DNA of 64,000 nucleotides, taken from NCBI RefSeq assembly GCF_027587025.1, contig NZ_JAPPTI010000001.1:62001-126000 (forward strand), in the 5' to 3' direction. Each line of letters opens with the position of its first letter. Position 1 is the stretch's first letter. This document shows, piece after piece, positions 10,341 to 21,060 of the stretch. This DNA comes from Vibrio sp. LaRot3 (GTDB lineage: Bacteria > Pseudomonadota > Gammaproteobacteria > Enterobacterales > Vibrionaceae). A program made the translations under genes and the position numbers. Under the pieces are notes generated by a model. That model saw nothing but the letters and a program-made list of their open reading frames with translations, ran no database searches and was not told where the DNA came from.

Positions 10341-11129
10341 ATGATTCATGAAACCGCTCAAATCCACCCAGCGGCGGTGGTAGAAGAAGGTGCAAAAATT
10401 GGCGCTAACGTAACCGTTGGCCCATTCACCTACATCACAGGGAATGTGGAGATTGGCGAAGGCACCGAAGTGATGTCTCACGTCGTTATTAAAGGCCATA
10501 CTAAAATTGGTAAAGATAACCGCATTTTCCCTCACGCTGTGATTGGTGAAGAAAACCAAGACAAGAAATACGGTGGTGAAGACACCACGGTTGTGATTGG
10601 TGATCGCAATGTTATTCGTGAAGCGGTTCAAGTGCATCGTGGTACGGTTCAAGACAAAGCAACAACAGTGATTGGTGATGACAATCTACTGTGTGTAAAT
10701 GCTCATATTGCTCATGACGTTATCGTGGGTAATCACACTCACATTGGTAACAACGCTATTCTTGGCGGTCATGTGACGGTTGGTGACTATGCGGGCGTGA
10801 TGGCTTTATCAGCGATTCACCCATTCTGTAGCGTAGGCTCTTACGCATACATTGGTGGTTGTTCTGCGGTTGTTCAAGACGTTCTTCCTTATGTGCTTGC
10901 TCAAGGTAACCATGCAACACCTTATGGTCTTAACCTAGTAGGCCTTAAGCGTAATGGTTTTGAAAAACCAGAGCTACGCGCATTACAAAAAGCGTACAAA
11001 GAAATCTACCGTTCAGGTAAAACAATGGAAGAAGTGAAGCCTGCTTTGGCTGAAATGGCGAAAGAGTTTGCTTCGATTAAACCAATGCTAGCGATGCTAG
11101 AATCGACTGAACGTGGCATTATTCGCTAA
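10341..11129 (+). CDS. lpxA: UDP-N-acetylglucosamine acyltransferase
   Basis: First step of lipid A synthesis: transfers 3-hydroxyacyl from ACP to UDP-GlcNAc. With the ATG at 10341 (MIHETAQIHPAA) the protein has 262 residues, the family length. It is a left-handed beta helix of hexapeptide repeats with the catalytic histidine in CVNAHIAHDVIVG, and a helical C-terminus. The start lies one base after the fabZ stop, so the two are very probably translated from one message. A terminator follows before lpxB. Confidence 0.97.
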   Translation: MIHETAQIHPAAVVEEGAKIGANVTVGPFTYITGNVEIGEGTEVMSHVVIKGHTKIGKDNRIFPHAVIGEENQDKKYGGEDTTVVIGDRNVIREAVQVHRGTVQDKATTVIGDDNLLCVNAHIAHDVIVGNHTHIGNNAILGGHVTVGDYAGVMALSAIHPFCSVGSYAYIGGCSAVVQDVLPYVLAQGNHATPYGLNLVGLKRNGFEKPELRALQKAYKEIYRSGKTMEEVKPALAEMAKEFASIKPMLAMLESTERGIIR

Positions 11130-11147
11130 TTCAGACGTGAATTGATG

Positions 11148-11182
11148 AAAAAGATCGCATCTGTATAGTTGCGGTCTTTTTG
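11148..11182 (+). terminator. terminator-like hairpin between lpxA and lpxB
   Basis: AAAAAGATCGCA pairs with TGCGGTCTTTTT (one G-T pair) around a ten-base loop, with a T tail. It lies only 27 bases before the lpxB start, so it may lower lpxB expression relative to lpxA. Confidence 0.7.
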
Positions 11183-11208
11183 TGTTTTTATGCTTAGGTA
11201 AAACAGAT

Positions 11209-12351
11209 ATGGACAAACCTCTTACTATTGGCGTCGTGGCGGGAGAACTTTCCGGCGATACGCTAGGTGAAGGCTTTATCAAGGCGATTAAAGAGCAGTA
11301 CCCTAATGCTCGTTTTGTGGGCATTGGTGGCCCTAAAATGATAGCTCAAGGCTGTGAGTCGCTGTTCGATATGGAAGAACTGGCGGTTATGGGCTTAGTT
11401 GAAGTGTTGGGTCGACTGCCGAGACTGCTCAAAGTGAAAGCGGAGTTGGTGAAGTATTTTACCACTAACCCGCCGGATGTATTCATCGGAATCGACGCGC
11501 CAGATTTCAACTTACGTTTAGAGTTGGATCTTAAAAACGCGGGCATAAAAACCGTTCATTACGTGAGCCCATCTGTTTGGGCTTGGCGTCAAAAACGTAT
11601 TCATAAAATTGCGGCTGCGACAAATTTGGTTTTGGCATTCTTGCCGTTTGAAAAAGCCTTTTACGATAAGTTTGATGTGCCGTGTGAATTTATTGGCCAT
11701 ACTTTGGCGGATGCAATTCCGATGGAGTCCGATAAGAATCAAGCACGAGCTCTACTTGGGCTTAAGCAAGACAAACGCTGGCTTGCGGTGTTGCCTGGTA
11801 GCCGTGGCAGCGAGCTAAAAATGCTGTCAGAGCCGTTTATTCGCGCTTGTCAGCAGCTTAAAAAACGTTTCCCTGATTTGGGTTTTGCGGTTGCCTTGGT
11901 TAACGAAAAGCGCCGTGAACAGTTTGAAGCAGCGTGGCAGGAGTTTGCACCTGAGCTGGATTTCAAGTTGGTCAATGATACGGCAAGAAACGTTATCACA
12001 GCCTCCGATGCGGTGATGCTCGCTTCCGGTACTGTCGCTCTTGAGTGCATGTTAATCAAGCGTCCAATGGTTGTTGGCTATCGCGTCAATGCCATCACAG
12101 CATTTATCGCTCGTCGCTTAGTGAAAACCAAGTATGTTTCTTTGCCTAATATCCTTGCCGATCAAGAGTTAGTTAAAGAGTATCTGTTAGAAGAGTGTAC
12201 GCCAGATAACTTAGCGGGCGAGGTGACACGCCTTTTAGACGGTGCTGGCGACGCGATGGTCGAGAAGTTTACGGAAATGCATCATTGGATTCGTAAAGAT
12301 GCGGATCGCCAAGCAGCAAGCGCAGTGTTGAAATTGATTGAGAAACAATAA
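11209..12351 (+). CDS. lpxB: lipid-A-disaccharide synthase
   Basis: Membrane-associated GT19 glycosyltransferase that joins UDP-diacylglucosamine and lipid X to form the lipid A disaccharide. With the ATG at 11209 ([17 protein letters not shown]) it has 380 residues; an in-frame ATG nine codons earlier lies on the terminator tail and lacks a ribosome site. GELSGD near the N-terminus, SPSVWAWR and LPGSRGSEL are family motifs. Its stop shares one base with the rnhB start (TAATG). Confidence 0.97.
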   Translation: MDKPLTIGVVAGELSGDTLGEGFIKAIKEQYPNARFVGIGGPKMIAQGCESLFDMEELAVMGLVEVLGRLPRLLKVKAELVKYFTTNPPDVFIGIDAPDFNLRLELDLKNAGIKTVHYVSPSVWAWRQKRIHKIAAATNLVLAFLPFEKAFYDKFDVPCEFIGHTLADAIPMESDKNQARALLGLKQDKRWLAVLPGSRGSELKMLSEPFIRACQQLKKRFPDLGFAVALVNEKRREQFEAAWQEFAPELDFKLVNDTARNVITASDAVMLASGTVALECMLIKRPMVVGYRVNAITAFIARRLVKTKYVSLPNILADQELVKEYLLEECTPDNLAGEVTRLLDGAGDAMVEKFTEMHHWIRKDADRQAASAVLKLIEKQ

Positions 12352-12968
12352 TGGCAAAAGAGACAAAAGAATTACCACCATTTGAATATCCACAAGGCTA
12401 TAGCTTAGTTGCGGGTGTTGATGAAGTCGGTCGAGGCCCGTTGGTAGGCGATGTGGTGACTGCTGCGGTGATCTTAGATCCGAATAATCCTATCGAAGGT
12501 TTAAACGACTCAAAGAAACTGTCTGAGAAGAAACGTTTAGCACTACTACCAGAAATCAAAGAGAAAGCATTGGCTTGGTCGGTGGGGCGTTGTTCCCCGA
12601 CGGAAATTGATGAACTGAACATCTTGCAAGCGACCATGGTAGCCATGCAGCGTGCGATTGCCGGTTTGAAAGTACAGCCAGACCTAGCGCTTATTGATGG
12701 TAATCGTTGCCCTGAGCTATCAATGGCTTCACAAGCGGTGGTAAAAGGTGATTTACGTGTGGCTGAAATCAGTGCAGCGTCAATCATCGCTAAGGTTGTA
12801 CGTGACCAAGAGATGGAAGAGTTGGATAAGATCCACCCAGAGTTTGGTTTTGCTAAGCACAAAGGTTACCCAACCAAAGCGCATTTTGAAGCGATTGAGC
12901 AACATGGTGTGATTGATGAGCATCGAAAAAGCTTTAAACCCGTTAAGCGTGCACTTGGTCTGGAATAA
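12351..12968 (+). CDS. rnhB: ribonuclease HII
   Basis: Cleaves the RNA strand of RNA-DNA hybrids, including single ribonucleotides in DNA. It has 205 residues. The catalytic [10 protein letters not shown] segment lies near residues 25-35, and the other metal ligands lie in ALIDGN and in the [12 protein letters not shown] region. The start overlaps the lpxB stop by one base, the lpxB-rnhB-dnaE order being conserved in gammaproteobacteria. Confidence 0.96.
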   Translation: MAKETKELPPFEYPQGYSLVAGVDEVGRGPLVGDVVTAAVILDPNNPIEGLNDSKKLSEKKRLALLPEIKEKALAWSVGRCSPTEIDELNILQATMVAMQRAIAGLKVQPDLALIDGNRCPELSMASQAVVKGDLRVAEISAASIIAKVVRDQEMEELDKIHPEFGFAKHKGYPTKAHFEAIEQHGVIDEHRKSFKPVKRALGLE

Positions 12969-12997
12969 GGTTTCGTACATCCCTTAGCCATACCTCT

Positions 12998-13038
12998 CAC
13001 TAAGCGTAAATATAGCCGAACTTAGTGTTTAAGTTCGG
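12998..13038 (+). promoter_or_regulatory. two competing hairpins and -10 in the rnhB-dnaE gap
   Basis: CACTAAG (12998-13004) can pair with CTTAGTG (13021-13027), while CCGAACTTA (13016-13024) can pair with TAAGTTCGG (13030-13038). The two stems share bases and cannot coexist. A TATACT (13040-13045) follows and could be a -10 for dnaE, though no good -35 is present. Functional meaning is uncertain. Confidence 0.35.
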
Positions 13039-13083
13039 GTATACTCAAGTCAAATTGACAGTCTACACCCTCGGAAATTTTTA

Positions 13084-16000
13084 ATGTCAGATCCAAAGTT
13101 TGTCCACCTTCGCATCCATAGTGACTTCTCCATGGTCGACGGCCTATCTAAAGTGCCGCCGCTGGTTAAAAAAGTTGCCGAGATGGGCATGCCTGCGATG
13201 GCACTTACCGATTTCACCAACCTTTGTGGCTTAGTCAAGTTCTACGGCACTGCGCACGGTTGTGGTGTTAAGCCTATCATAGGTGCAGATTTTGCTATGC
13301 AGTCTGCCGAGTTTGGTGAAGAGTTGACGAAACTGACCGTTCTGGCGGCAGATAACGACGGCTATAAAAACCTGACGTTACTTATCTCCAAAGCTTATCT
13401 TCGTGGCCATGTTCAGCACCAGCCAGTGATCGACAGAGAATGGTTGATTGAGCACAGCAAAGGTCTGATTCTGCTTTCTGGTGGCAAAAGTGGTGAGATA
13501 GGTAAAGCGCTGCTGAAGGGTAACCAAGTGTTGGTTAACCAGTGTGTTGAGTTTTATCAAACCCATTTTGCAGACCGCTTTTATTTGGAGCTAACCCGCA
13601 CTGGCCGAGCAGATGAAGAGTCCTACTTACACTTTGCGTTGGAGTTGGCTGAAATTCAGGAACTACCAGTTGTCGCGACCAATGATGTCGTGTTCTTAAC
13701 TGAAGAGTCATTTGATGCTCATGAAATTCGAGTTGCTATTCATGATGGCTATACGTTAGAAGATCCACGTCGACCAAAAAATTACAGTCCTCAGCAATAC
13801 CTGCGTAGTGAAGAAGAAATGTGCGAGCTGTTTGCCGACATTCCCGAAGCGCTCGAAAACAGTGTAGAGATTGCTAAGCGTTGTAACGTTACTGTTCGCC
13901 TCGGTGAATACTTCCTACCAGCCTTCCCAACCGAAGGTATGGAAGAGACTGAATTCTTAGTTAAGAAGTCTGAAGAAGGCCTTGAAGAGCGTTTAGAGTT
14001 CTTATTCCCCGATGAAAAAGAGCGTGCTGAACGCCGCCCTGAATACGATGAGCGTCTTCAAATCGAGCTTGAAGTTATCAACAACATGGGATTCCCAGGT
14101 TACTTCTTGATCGTAATGGAATTCATCCAGTGGTCGAAAGATAACGATATTCCGGTTGGTCCGGGGCGTGGTTCTGGTGCCGGCTCTTTGGTCGCTTACG
14201 CGCTTAAAATCACCGATTTGGATCCGCTAGAATACGATCTACTATTCGAACGTTTCTTGAACCCAGAACGTGTATCCATGCCCGATTTCGATGTCGATTT
14301 CTGTATGGATAAACGTGACCAAGTGATTGATCACGTAGCCGAAATGTATGGCCGTGATGCGGTATCGCAGATCATTACTTTTGGTACCATGGCGGCGAAA
14401 GCGGTAATCCGTGATGTTGGCCGTGTACTCGGCCATCCGTTTGGTTTCGTTGACCGTATTTCCAAGCTGGTTCCGCCTGACCCGGGTATGACGCTAGAAA
14501 AGGCGTTCAAAGCCGAACCTGCGTTGCCTGAGCTTTACAACAACGATGAGGAAGTGAAAGAACTCATCGACATGTGTCGCATCCTTGAAGGTTGTACACG
14601 TAACGCCGGTAAACACGCTGGTGGTGTTGTAATCTCGCCGACTACGATTACCGACTTTGCGCCAATTTATGCTGATGCGGAAGGTCACTTCCCTGTAACC
14701 CAGTTTGATAAGAACGATGTAGAAACAGCGGGTTTAGTTAAATTTGACTTCTTGGGTTTGCGTACCCTAACCATCATCGATTGGGCGCTGGGACTGATTA
14801 ACCCGCGACTAGAGCGTGAAGGTAAAGAAGCGGTTCGTATTGAGTCGATTCCTCTGGCTGATGAAGCCTCGTTTCGATTGCTGAAAAATTCAGAAACAAC
14901 CGCAGTATTCCAGTTAGAATCACGTGGTATGAAAGAGCTTATCAAGCGACTTCAGCCTGACTGTTTCGAAGATATTATCGCATTGGTGGCCTTGTTCCGT
15001 CCGGGCCCACTGCAATCGGGCATGGTAGATAACTTTATCGACCGTAAACATGGCCGCGAAGCAATCTCATACCCAGATGAACAGTGGCAACACGAATCGC
15101 TGAAAGAAATTCTAGATCCGACTTACGGCATTATCTTGTATCAAGAGCAGGTAATGCAGATTGCACAGGTACTTTCTGGTTACACCCTTGGCGGAGCGGA
15201 TATGCTTCGTCGTGCAATGGGTAAGAAGAAACCGGAAGAGATGGCCAAGCAACGTGCGACCTTCGAACAAGGTGCGATAGAAAACGGCGTCGACGGTGAG
15301 TTGGCGATGAAGATCTTCGACTTGGTAGAAAAGTTCGCAGGTTATGGCTTTAACAAATCTCACTCGGCGGCTTATGCGCTGGTTTCCTACCAAACACTAT
15401 GGTTAAAAACTCACTATCCTGCGGAGTTCATGGCGGCGGTAATGACCGCAGATATGGATAACACTGAGAAAGTGGTTGGTCTGGTCGACGAATGTTTCCG
15501 CATGAAGCTTAAAGTGCTACCACCAGATATTAATGCGGGTCTGTATCGTTTTAACGTTGATGAAACGGGGGCGATTGTTTACGGCATCGGTGCGATCAAA
15601 GGAGTCGGTGAAGGCCCGATTGAAGCCATCTTGGAATCGCGCAATAAAGATGGTCACTTTAAAGACCTGTTTGATTTCTGTGCTCGAATTGACCTGAAAA
15701 AAGTCAATAAACGCGTGATTGAAAAGCTAATTTATGCTGGCGCATTAGACCGATTAGGTCCGCATCGTGCAGCGTTAATGGCATCGCTAAATGATGCGGT
15801 AAAAGCCGCTAGCCAACACCACCAAGCAGAAGCATTTGGGCAAAGTGATTTATTTGGCGTACTCACCGAAGCGCCAGAAGAAGTTGAGCATAAATACACG
15901 AAAGTACCACCATGGCCAGAGAAGGTTTGGCTTGAGGGTGAACGCACAACTTTAGGTCTTTATTTGACCGGACATCCAATAAATGCCTATATAAAGGAAC

Positions 16001-16563
16001 TTGGCAAGTACACCAGTTGTCGACTAAAGGACGCAACACCAACAAGACGCGATCAATCTGTGACTGTAGCAGGTTTGGTGATTGCAGCTCGGGTAATGAC
16101 CACAAAACGTGGAACTCGTATCGGGATTATGACTCTTGACGACCGAAGTGGTCGAATGGAAGTGATGTTGTTCTCAGATGCGCTTGATCGTTATGCCGAA
16201 CTACTAGAAACTGACAAAATATTAGTGGTTTCCGGACAGGTCAGCTTTGATGATTTCAATTGTGGTCTTAAAATGTCCGCGCGCGAGGTTATGGACCTCG
16301 GCTCCGCACGTGAAAAATACGCACGTGGATTATCCGTTTCGATTGAGCAATCTCAGATCGACGGCCAGTTTTTTGAGCGCTTTAGCAAAATTCTAGAGCC
16401 TCACCGAGCAGGTACAGTGCCTGTTCATATTTATTATCAACGCAATGATGCCCGTGCCCGCTTAACGCTTGGCACAGAATGGCGAGTCACCCCGAGTGAT
16501 GCGTTGATTGACGATTTAAAGCAGTTGCTTGGTAATAGCCAAGTTGAACTCGAATTTAACTAA
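13084..16563 (+). CDS. dnaE: DNA polymerase III alpha subunit
   Basis: Catalytic subunit of the replicative polymerase (C-family). It has 1159 residues, essentially the E. coli length. Order: PHP domain (from about residue 5, [12 protein letters not shown]), palm with the catalytic aspartates in [11 protein letters not shown] near residue 400, fingers with [13 protein letters not shown], then helix-hairpin-helix, OB fold ([21 protein letters not shown]) and C-terminal tau-binding region. It is followed 37 bases later by accA. Confidence 0.98.
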   Translation: MSDPKFVHLRIHSDFSMVDGLSKVPPLVKKVAEMGMPAMALTDFTNLCGLVKFYGTAHGCGVKPIIGADFAMQSAEFGEELTKLTVLAADNDGYKNLTLLISKAYLRGHVQHQPVIDREWLIEHSKGLILLSGGKSGEIGKALLKGNQVLVNQCVEFYQTHFADRFYLELTRTGRADEESYLHFALELAEIQELPVVATNDVVFLTEESFDAHEIRVAIHDGYTLEDPRRPKNYSPQQYLRSEEEMCELFADIPEALENSVEIAKRCNVTVRLGEYFLPAFPTEGMEETEFLVKKSEEGLEERLEFLFPDEKERAERRPEYDERLQIELEVINNMGFPGYFLIVMEFIQWSKDNDIPVGPGRGSGAGSLVAYALKITDLDPLEYDLLFERFLNPERVSMPDFDVDFCMDKRDQVIDHVAEMYGRDAVSQIITFGTMAAKAVIRDVGRVLGHPFGFVDRISKLVPPDPGMTLEKAFKAEPALPELYNNDEEVKELIDMCRILEGCTRNAGKHAGGVVISPTTITDFAPIYADAEGHFPVTQFDKNDVETAGLVKFDFLGLRTLTIIDWALGLINPRLEREGKEAVRIESIPLADEASFRLLKNSETTAVFQLESRGMKELIKRLQPDCFEDIIALVALFRPGPLQSGMVDNFIDRKHGREAISYPDEQWQHESLKEILDPTYGIILYQEQVMQIAQVLSGYTLGGADMLRRAMGKKKPEEMAKQRATFEQGAIENGVDGELAMKIFDLVEKFAGYGFNKSHSAAYALVSYQTLWLKTHYPAEFMAAVMTADMDNTEKVVGLVDECFRMKLKVLPPDINAGLYRFNVDETGAIVYGIGAIKGVGEGPIEAILESRNKDGHFKDLFDFCARIDLKKVNKRVIEKLIYAGALDRLGPHRAALMASLNDAVKAASQHHQAEAFGQSDLFGVLTEAPEEVEHKYTKVPPWPEKVWLEGERTTLGLYLTGHPINAYIKELGKYTSCRLKDATPTRRDQSVTVAGLVIAARVMTTKRGTRIGIMTLDDRSGRMEVMLFSDALDRYAELLETDKILVVSGQVSFDDFNCGLKMSAREVMDLGSAREKYARGLSVSIEQSQIDGQFFERFSKILEPHRAGTVPVHIYYQRNDARARLTLGTEWRVTPSDALIDDLKQLLGNSQVELEFN

Positions 16564-16600
16564 AATTCAGCACATTAGCTGAATAAGAAAGGACCGATAG

Positions 16601-17560
16601 ATGAGCCTAAACTTTTTAGAATTTGAAAAGCCTATCGCAGAACTTGAAGCTAAAATCGAAGCTCTTCGCGACGTTTCACGCCACGGCGGTGATGACGGTG
16701 TCGATCTAGATAAAGAGATCGAACAGCTTGAAAAGAAAAGCCTAGAGCTGAAGAAGAAAATCTTCAATGACTTAGGTGCATGGGAAACAGCTCAATTGGC
16801 GCGTCACCCATTGCGTCCTTACACGCTTGATTACATCGAGCACGTATTTACCGAGTTTGACGAACTGGCGGGCGACCGTGCATACGCTGACGATAAAGCT
16901 ATCGTAGGTGGTATCGCACGTCTTGAAGGCCGTCCTGTGATGATCATTGGTCACCAGAAAGGTCGTGAGACGAAAGAAAAAGTAAAACGTAACTTCGGCA
17001 TGCCTAAGCCAGAAGGTTACCGTAAAGCGCTTCGTCTAATGGAGACTGCTGAGCGTTTTAATATGCCAATCATTACGTTCATCGATACTGCGGGTGCATA
17101 CCCAGGTGTTGGCGCTGAAGAGCGCGGTCAATCAGAAGCTATTGCGAAGAACCTAAAAGTAATGGCGGGTCTGAAAGTGCCGGTTATTTGTAACGTTGTC
17201 GGTGAAGGTGGCTCTGGTGGTGCATTAGCTATTGGTGTCGGTGACTATGTAAACATGCTGCAATACTCAACGTACTCAGTAATCTCTCCTGAAGGTTGTG
17301 CATCAATCCTATGGCGTGATTCTGATAAAGCGCCACAAGCAGCAGAAGCGATGGGCCTCATTGCGCCTCGTTTGAAAGAGCTTGAGCTGATCGATGAAAT
17401 CATCGAAGAGCCGCTGGGTGGTGCGCACCGAGATCATCAAGCGGTAGCGGCTAATATGAAGCAAACTCTGCTTCGCCAACTTGAAGAGCTAGAACAATTT
17501 GATGATGAAGCGCTAATGGCGCGCCGTTACCAACGCCTAATGAGCTACGGTTACTGCTAA
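16601..17560 (+). CDS. accA: acetyl-CoA carboxylase carboxyltransferase alpha subunit
   Basis: With AccD it transfers the carboxyl group from carboxybiotin to acetyl-CoA, giving malonyl-CoA for fatty acid synthesis. It has 319 residues, the standard length. The N-terminal helical arm [19 protein letters not shown] and the crotonase-fold core with [15 protein letters not shown] are typical. AAAGGA eight bases upstream fixes the start at 16601. A strong terminator follows. Confidence 0.98.
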   Translation: MSLNFLEFEKPIAELEAKIEALRDVSRHGGDDGVDLDKEIEQLEKKSLELKKKIFNDLGAWETAQLARHPLRPYTLDYIEHVFTEFDELAGDRAYADDKAIVGGIARLEGRPVMIIGHQKGRETKEKVKRNFGMPKPEGYRKALRLMETAERFNMPIITFIDTAGAYPGVGAEERGQSEAIAKNLKVMAGLKVPVICNVVGEGGSGGALAIGVGDYVNMLQYSTYSVISPEGCASILWRDSDKAPQAAEAMGLIAPRLKELELIDEIIEEPLGGAHRDHQAVAANMKQTLLRQLEELEQFDDEALMARRYQRLMSYGYC

Positions 17561-17580
17561 TCACACTATTCGCAATTTTG

Positions 17581-17611
17581 AAAAGGGTTGAGCATGTCTC
17601 AACCCTTTTTG
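17581..17611 (+). terminator. Rho-independent terminator after accA
   Basis: AAAAGGGTTGAG pairs perfectly with CTCAACCCTTTT around CATGT, with a run of T. Confidence 0.9.
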
Positions 17612-17676
17612 TTTTCTCCCGATAGAAGATTAACGGTAGAATAACCTCTGACCTATTTTACAGACCAATCATTAAT

Positions 17677-18996
17677 ATGAATCAACTAGCGACTACCTTT
17701 ACCCAAGTTATTGAGCAACATAGTGCGGATTTTTCTGCTACCAATAAGCTCGTCTTAGGTTTTAGTGGTGGGGTAGATTCACGCGTGATGCTGCAACTGT
17801 TGGCGGATTACCAGCAAGCTAAAAGCGGTAAAGTGTTGGCGGTTCATGTTCATCATGGGCTTAGTGAGAATGCCGATGAGTGGGCGCAGCAATGCCAAAT
17901 GTGGTGTCAGCAGCTTAAGGTTGAGTGCGTAGTTGAACGAGTGACGTTGGAGACTCAAGGTAACAGTATTGAGGCTGCTGCGCGAGAGGCACGTTACAAC
18001 GCGATTGCTCGCCATGTAAATACAGGCGACCTGTTGCTGGTGGGCCAACATGCGGATGACCAAATTGAAACCTTACTCCTTGCGTTAAAGCGGGGGAGTG
18101 GTCCTAAAGGTTTATCCGCTATGGCGGAGTGTATGCCGTTTGCCGGAGGTAAGTTAGTACGTCCGTTGTTAAGTGTTACTCGGGAGCAGATAGAGCAATA
18201 TGCGAATGATCATCAGCTAGAGTGGCTAGAGGATGAAAGCAATCAAGATACTCGCTTTGATCGAAACTATATTCGCCATCGAGTGACTCCATTGCTAACC
18301 GAGCGATGGCCCAGTATTCATCGCGCAGTTAATCGTTCTGCTCAGCTATGTGCCGAGCAAGAGTCCTTATTAGCAGAGCTATTGAGCGACAAACTCGCTG
18401 CGGTTATCGGAATAGACAATAGCCTCGAAATTGATGGATTAGAGCGAGAAAGTGAACGAGTGAGATTGCAATTGATTCGATTGTGGTTTGAACGTGCTCA
18501 TTTAGCTATGCCAAGTCGCGACCATTTACATGCCATCTGGCAACAAGTGGCACAAGCGACTCACGATGCGAATCCGATTTTAAAGTTGGGTGAGATTGAG
18601 GTGCGCCGTTTCGCTGGGCGTTTGTATCATGTTTGTGTCTCTAATGATGTTTCAGGTTGGCATCGCCAACTTACGCTAAACGAAAGCCTCTCCTTGCCCG
18701 ATAACTTGGGCTCGATACTGATGACCAAAAACAAGCTAGGGCAACTTTCTTTAATTGATGAGCAGGCGAGTAAACTCACAGTCACCTTTAACCCTGAAGG
18801 CTTGTCTGCTCACCCTCAAGAGCGAGGACATAGCCGTAAGTTGAAAAAGTTGTTTCAAGAGTACCAAGTACCAAGTTGGCTACGTCGTCGGATGCCAATC
18901 ATCATGTGCGGTGATCAGGTTGTTGCCGTCGTAGGGCTATTTGTTGATAAGCGCTTTGCAGGTAATGATTACCAAATTGACTGGCAACGCAAGTAA
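17677..18996 (+). CDS. tilS: tRNA(Ile)-lysidine synthetase
   Basis: Converts cytidine 34 of the CAU-anticodon tRNA-Ile to lysidine, changing its decoding from Met to Ile. It has 439 residues. The ATP pyrophosphatase P-loop SGGVDS is at residues 30-35, with VHVHHGLSENADEW and GQHADDQIETLLL further on, followed by the TilS substrate-binding and C-terminal domains (the latter ends with RRRMPIIMCGDQVVAVVGLFVD). Position after accA matches many gammaproteobacteria. No clear ribosome site precedes the ATG. Confidence 0.96.
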   Translation: MNQLATTFTQVIEQHSADFSATNKLVLGFSGGVDSRVMLQLLADYQQAKSGKVLAVHVHHGLSENADEWAQQCQMWCQQLKVECVVERVTLETQGNSIEAAAREARYNAIARHVNTGDLLLVGQHADDQIETLLLALKRGSGPKGLSAMAECMPFAGGKLVRPLLSVTREQIEQYANDHQLEWLEDESNQDTRFDRNYIRHRVTPLLTERWPSIHRAVNRSAQLCAEQESLLAELLSDKLAAVIGIDNSLEIDGLERESERVRLQLIRLWFERAHLAMPSRDHLHAIWQQVAQATHDANPILKLGEIEVRRFAGRLYHVCVSNDVSGWHRQLTLNESLSLPDNLGSILMTKNKLGQLSLIDEQASKLTVTFNPEGLSAHPQERGHSRKLKKLFQEYQVPSWLRRRMPIIMCGDQVVAVVGLFVDKRFAGNDYQIDWQRK

Positions 18997-19058
18997 CGCA
19001 CTGTGTGCACTCTTTTTATTGACTGCGCTTCGTGTGATAATAAAGAAAAATAGTTTAA

Positions 19059-19406
<348 letters not shown>

Positions 19407-19413
19407 GAATACT

Positions 19414-19440
19414 AAAAAAGAGCCGCAAGGCTCTTTTTTA
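19414..19440 (+). terminator. Rho-independent terminator after glnB
   Basis: AAAAAAGAGCC pairs with GGCTCTTTTTT around a GCAA tetraloop. Confidence 0.9.
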
Positions 19441-19477
19441 TTGCACTGCCTGCGGGGCATTTGGATATAGAGTATTA

Positions 19478-20356
19478 ATGAATAGAAAACGTTTGGCTTT
19501 ATTGCTACCCCTAGCTGTGGTGAGCGTCGCGGTGATTGGTTATCACACTATCTTCAAATTACCTCAATCCCCTCAGTTGACCACGGTATCGGGTCAATCT
19601 TCTCAGTTGGAAGTTTCCACTAACCAAGGACAACCAGAGCTAACCTGCTTTGAAAGCCAAACCGCAGAACCGATTGATTTGAATGGTCAAATTAACCTGC
19701 TAGTTTGGAATATATATAAGCAAAATCGCAGCAATTGGCAGCAAATTAGCCAAGAAATTACTCAAGATAAGCAGTTACTCTTATTTCAAGAGGCAAGCAT
19801 GACAGACGCTCTTAAAGCTTGGATTAACCAAGATAACTGGAGTGGGAACTTAGTCGATGCATTTAAAGCGTTTGATACCTCTGCTGGCGTGTTAAACCTT
19901 GCTCATCAATTGCCAATCAAAGCTTGTGCCTACACCGAGTTAGAGCCTTGGTTGCGTTTACCTAAGTCGGCGCTTTACGCTGAATACGCACTTTCTAATG
20001 GTCAATCTCTTGCGGTGGTCAATATCCACGCTGTGAATTTCACTTACGGAACTGAGGAATACCATCGTCAGTTATCTACGCTTGCCAATGCATTAAAACA
20101 GCACCAAGGGCCAATGATCGTTGCGGGTGATTTTAATAGCTGGAGTGAACAACGCATGCTCGTAATGCGTGAAGTGTTAGAAAGTGTTGGTGTTATAGAA
20201 GCAAGCCTCCAACCAGACAATCGCACACAGTTTGTGACCGGATTACCGCTCGATCATCTGTTCTATCGTGGATTAGCGCTAGAAACAGCAAAGGCATCCA
20301 TTACGGATGCCTCTGATCATAATCCGATTGAAGCTCGCTTCTCTATTGAGCAGTGA
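19478..20356 (+). CDS. endonuclease/exonuclease/phosphatase family protein (YafD-like)
   Basis: Single-pass membrane-anchored EEP-fold hydrolase. It has 292 residues with one N-terminal hydrophobic segment (residues 6-25, LALLLPLAVVSVAVIGY), so the enzyme domain should face the periplasm. Metal and catalytic residues of the fold are visible in order: LLVWNIYK (Asn), LLFQEAS (Glu), VAGDFNSW (Asp/Asn), LDHLFYRG and SDHNPIE (Asp-His). It resembles E. coli YafD, whose gene is near the mltD-gloB-rnhA cluster, as here. The substrate is unknown. It is convergent with the gene at 20374. Confidence 0.85.
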   Translation: MNRKRLALLLPLAVVSVAVIGYHTIFKLPQSPQLTTVSGQSSQLEVSTNQGQPELTCFESQTAEPIDLNGQINLLVWNIYKQNRSNWQQISQEITQDKQLLLFQEASMTDALKAWINQDNWSGNLVDAFKAFDTSAGVLNLAHQLPIKACAYTELEPWLRLPKSALYAEYALSNGQSLAVVNIHAVNFTYGTEEYHRQLSTLANALKQHQGPMIVAGDFNSWSEQRMLVMREVLESVGVIEASLQPDNRTQFVTGLPLDHLFYRGLALETAKASITDASDHNPIEARFSIEQ

Positions 20357-20373
20357 GCCTCAAGTGTCATTGA

Positions 20374-21060
20374 TTAGAAAATCGCTAAGTACAGCGCCCA
20401 AATTAGGTAGTATGCCAACCAAGGAAGCGCTGAAATAGCCAAGGCTTGGCCTCGTTCAAACTCAGTCCATGTCCCTACGGCAGCATAACCAAGTGCGATG
20501 TACCAAGGCATAAGCAATGGTAGTGAGTTGGCAAAGTGGAACCATTCGCTGGTCATTGGCAACTTAATCAAGCCGTTTAGGCTGTTTAAGTCTGCTGCGT
20601 AGCTCATTACCGCGCCGTGCTTAAGCAACACACTGATGTAACTCGCTAAATCGCCAATCACGGCCGGGAACATAATCGCACTGCTTGCGGCAAACCATTT
20701 CCAATAGCCGTGTTGATGTTGGCTCGGTTTGGTTGCGAGCATAAACCAGAACGCCAGCAGAACAATATTGGTGATACGGCCTATCACGTCGTTAATGATC
20801 TCTGATGCCATTAACGTATCGGCATCTAACGGAGTCACACTACCTGAATTTAATACCTCAAGTTGAGGCATTAAACCTGCTTTTAGCCATTCAAAATCGA
20901 CGATGTCAAAATAAGCTCCCCAAAACAGAAATGGTGACAGCAGCAAGAAGATAAAAGGTTGCCATCCCCACATACCTCGTTGGTAGAGAGCTAAAAAGCA
21001 CACGCTAGGTGAACGAAATATGTCGACTAGCATAATCAAAGGGTTGCTTGACGGGGTCAT
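20374..21060 (-). CDS. Yip1-domain-like integral membrane protein
   Basis: 228 residues with about five hydrophobic segments (for example WQPFIFLLLSPFLFWGAYF, ITNIVLLAFWFMLA, MFPAVIGDLASYISVLL, LLMPWYIALGYAAVG, WLAYYLIWALYLAIF). The pattern and the first segment FRSPSVCFLALYQRG suggest the bacterial Yip1 domain family, whose role is unknown. Its ATG overlaps the mltD stop by four bases, so the two are probably translated together and the protein may serve in cell-wall turnover; that link is inference. Confidence 0.7.
   Translation of the reverse strand: MTPSSNPLIMLVDIFRSPSVCFLALYQRGMWGWQPFIFLLLSPFLFWGAYFDIVDFEWLKAGLMPQLEVLNSGSVTPLDADTLMASEIINDVIGRITNIVLLAFWFMLATKPSQHQHGYWKWFAASSAIMFPAVIGDLASYISVLLKHGAVMSYAADLNSLNGLIKLPMTSEWFHFANSLPLLMPWYIALGYAAVGTWTEFERGQALAISALPWLAYYLIWALYLAIF

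Noticed and set aside
12398..12862. 154-codon open frame on the minus strand inside rnhB
   Set aside because: It is the mirror of a secure rnhB reading frame with serine/arginine-rich composition typical of such shadows.
18998..19020. GCAC-TGT-GTGC followed by TTTTT after tilS as a terminator
   Set aside because: The stem has only four pairs with a three-base loop; too weak to call with confidence.
19486..19500. AAAACGTTTGGC resembling a PurR half palindrome
   Set aside because: It lies within the first codons of the YafD-like gene and matches only the central part of the consensus.
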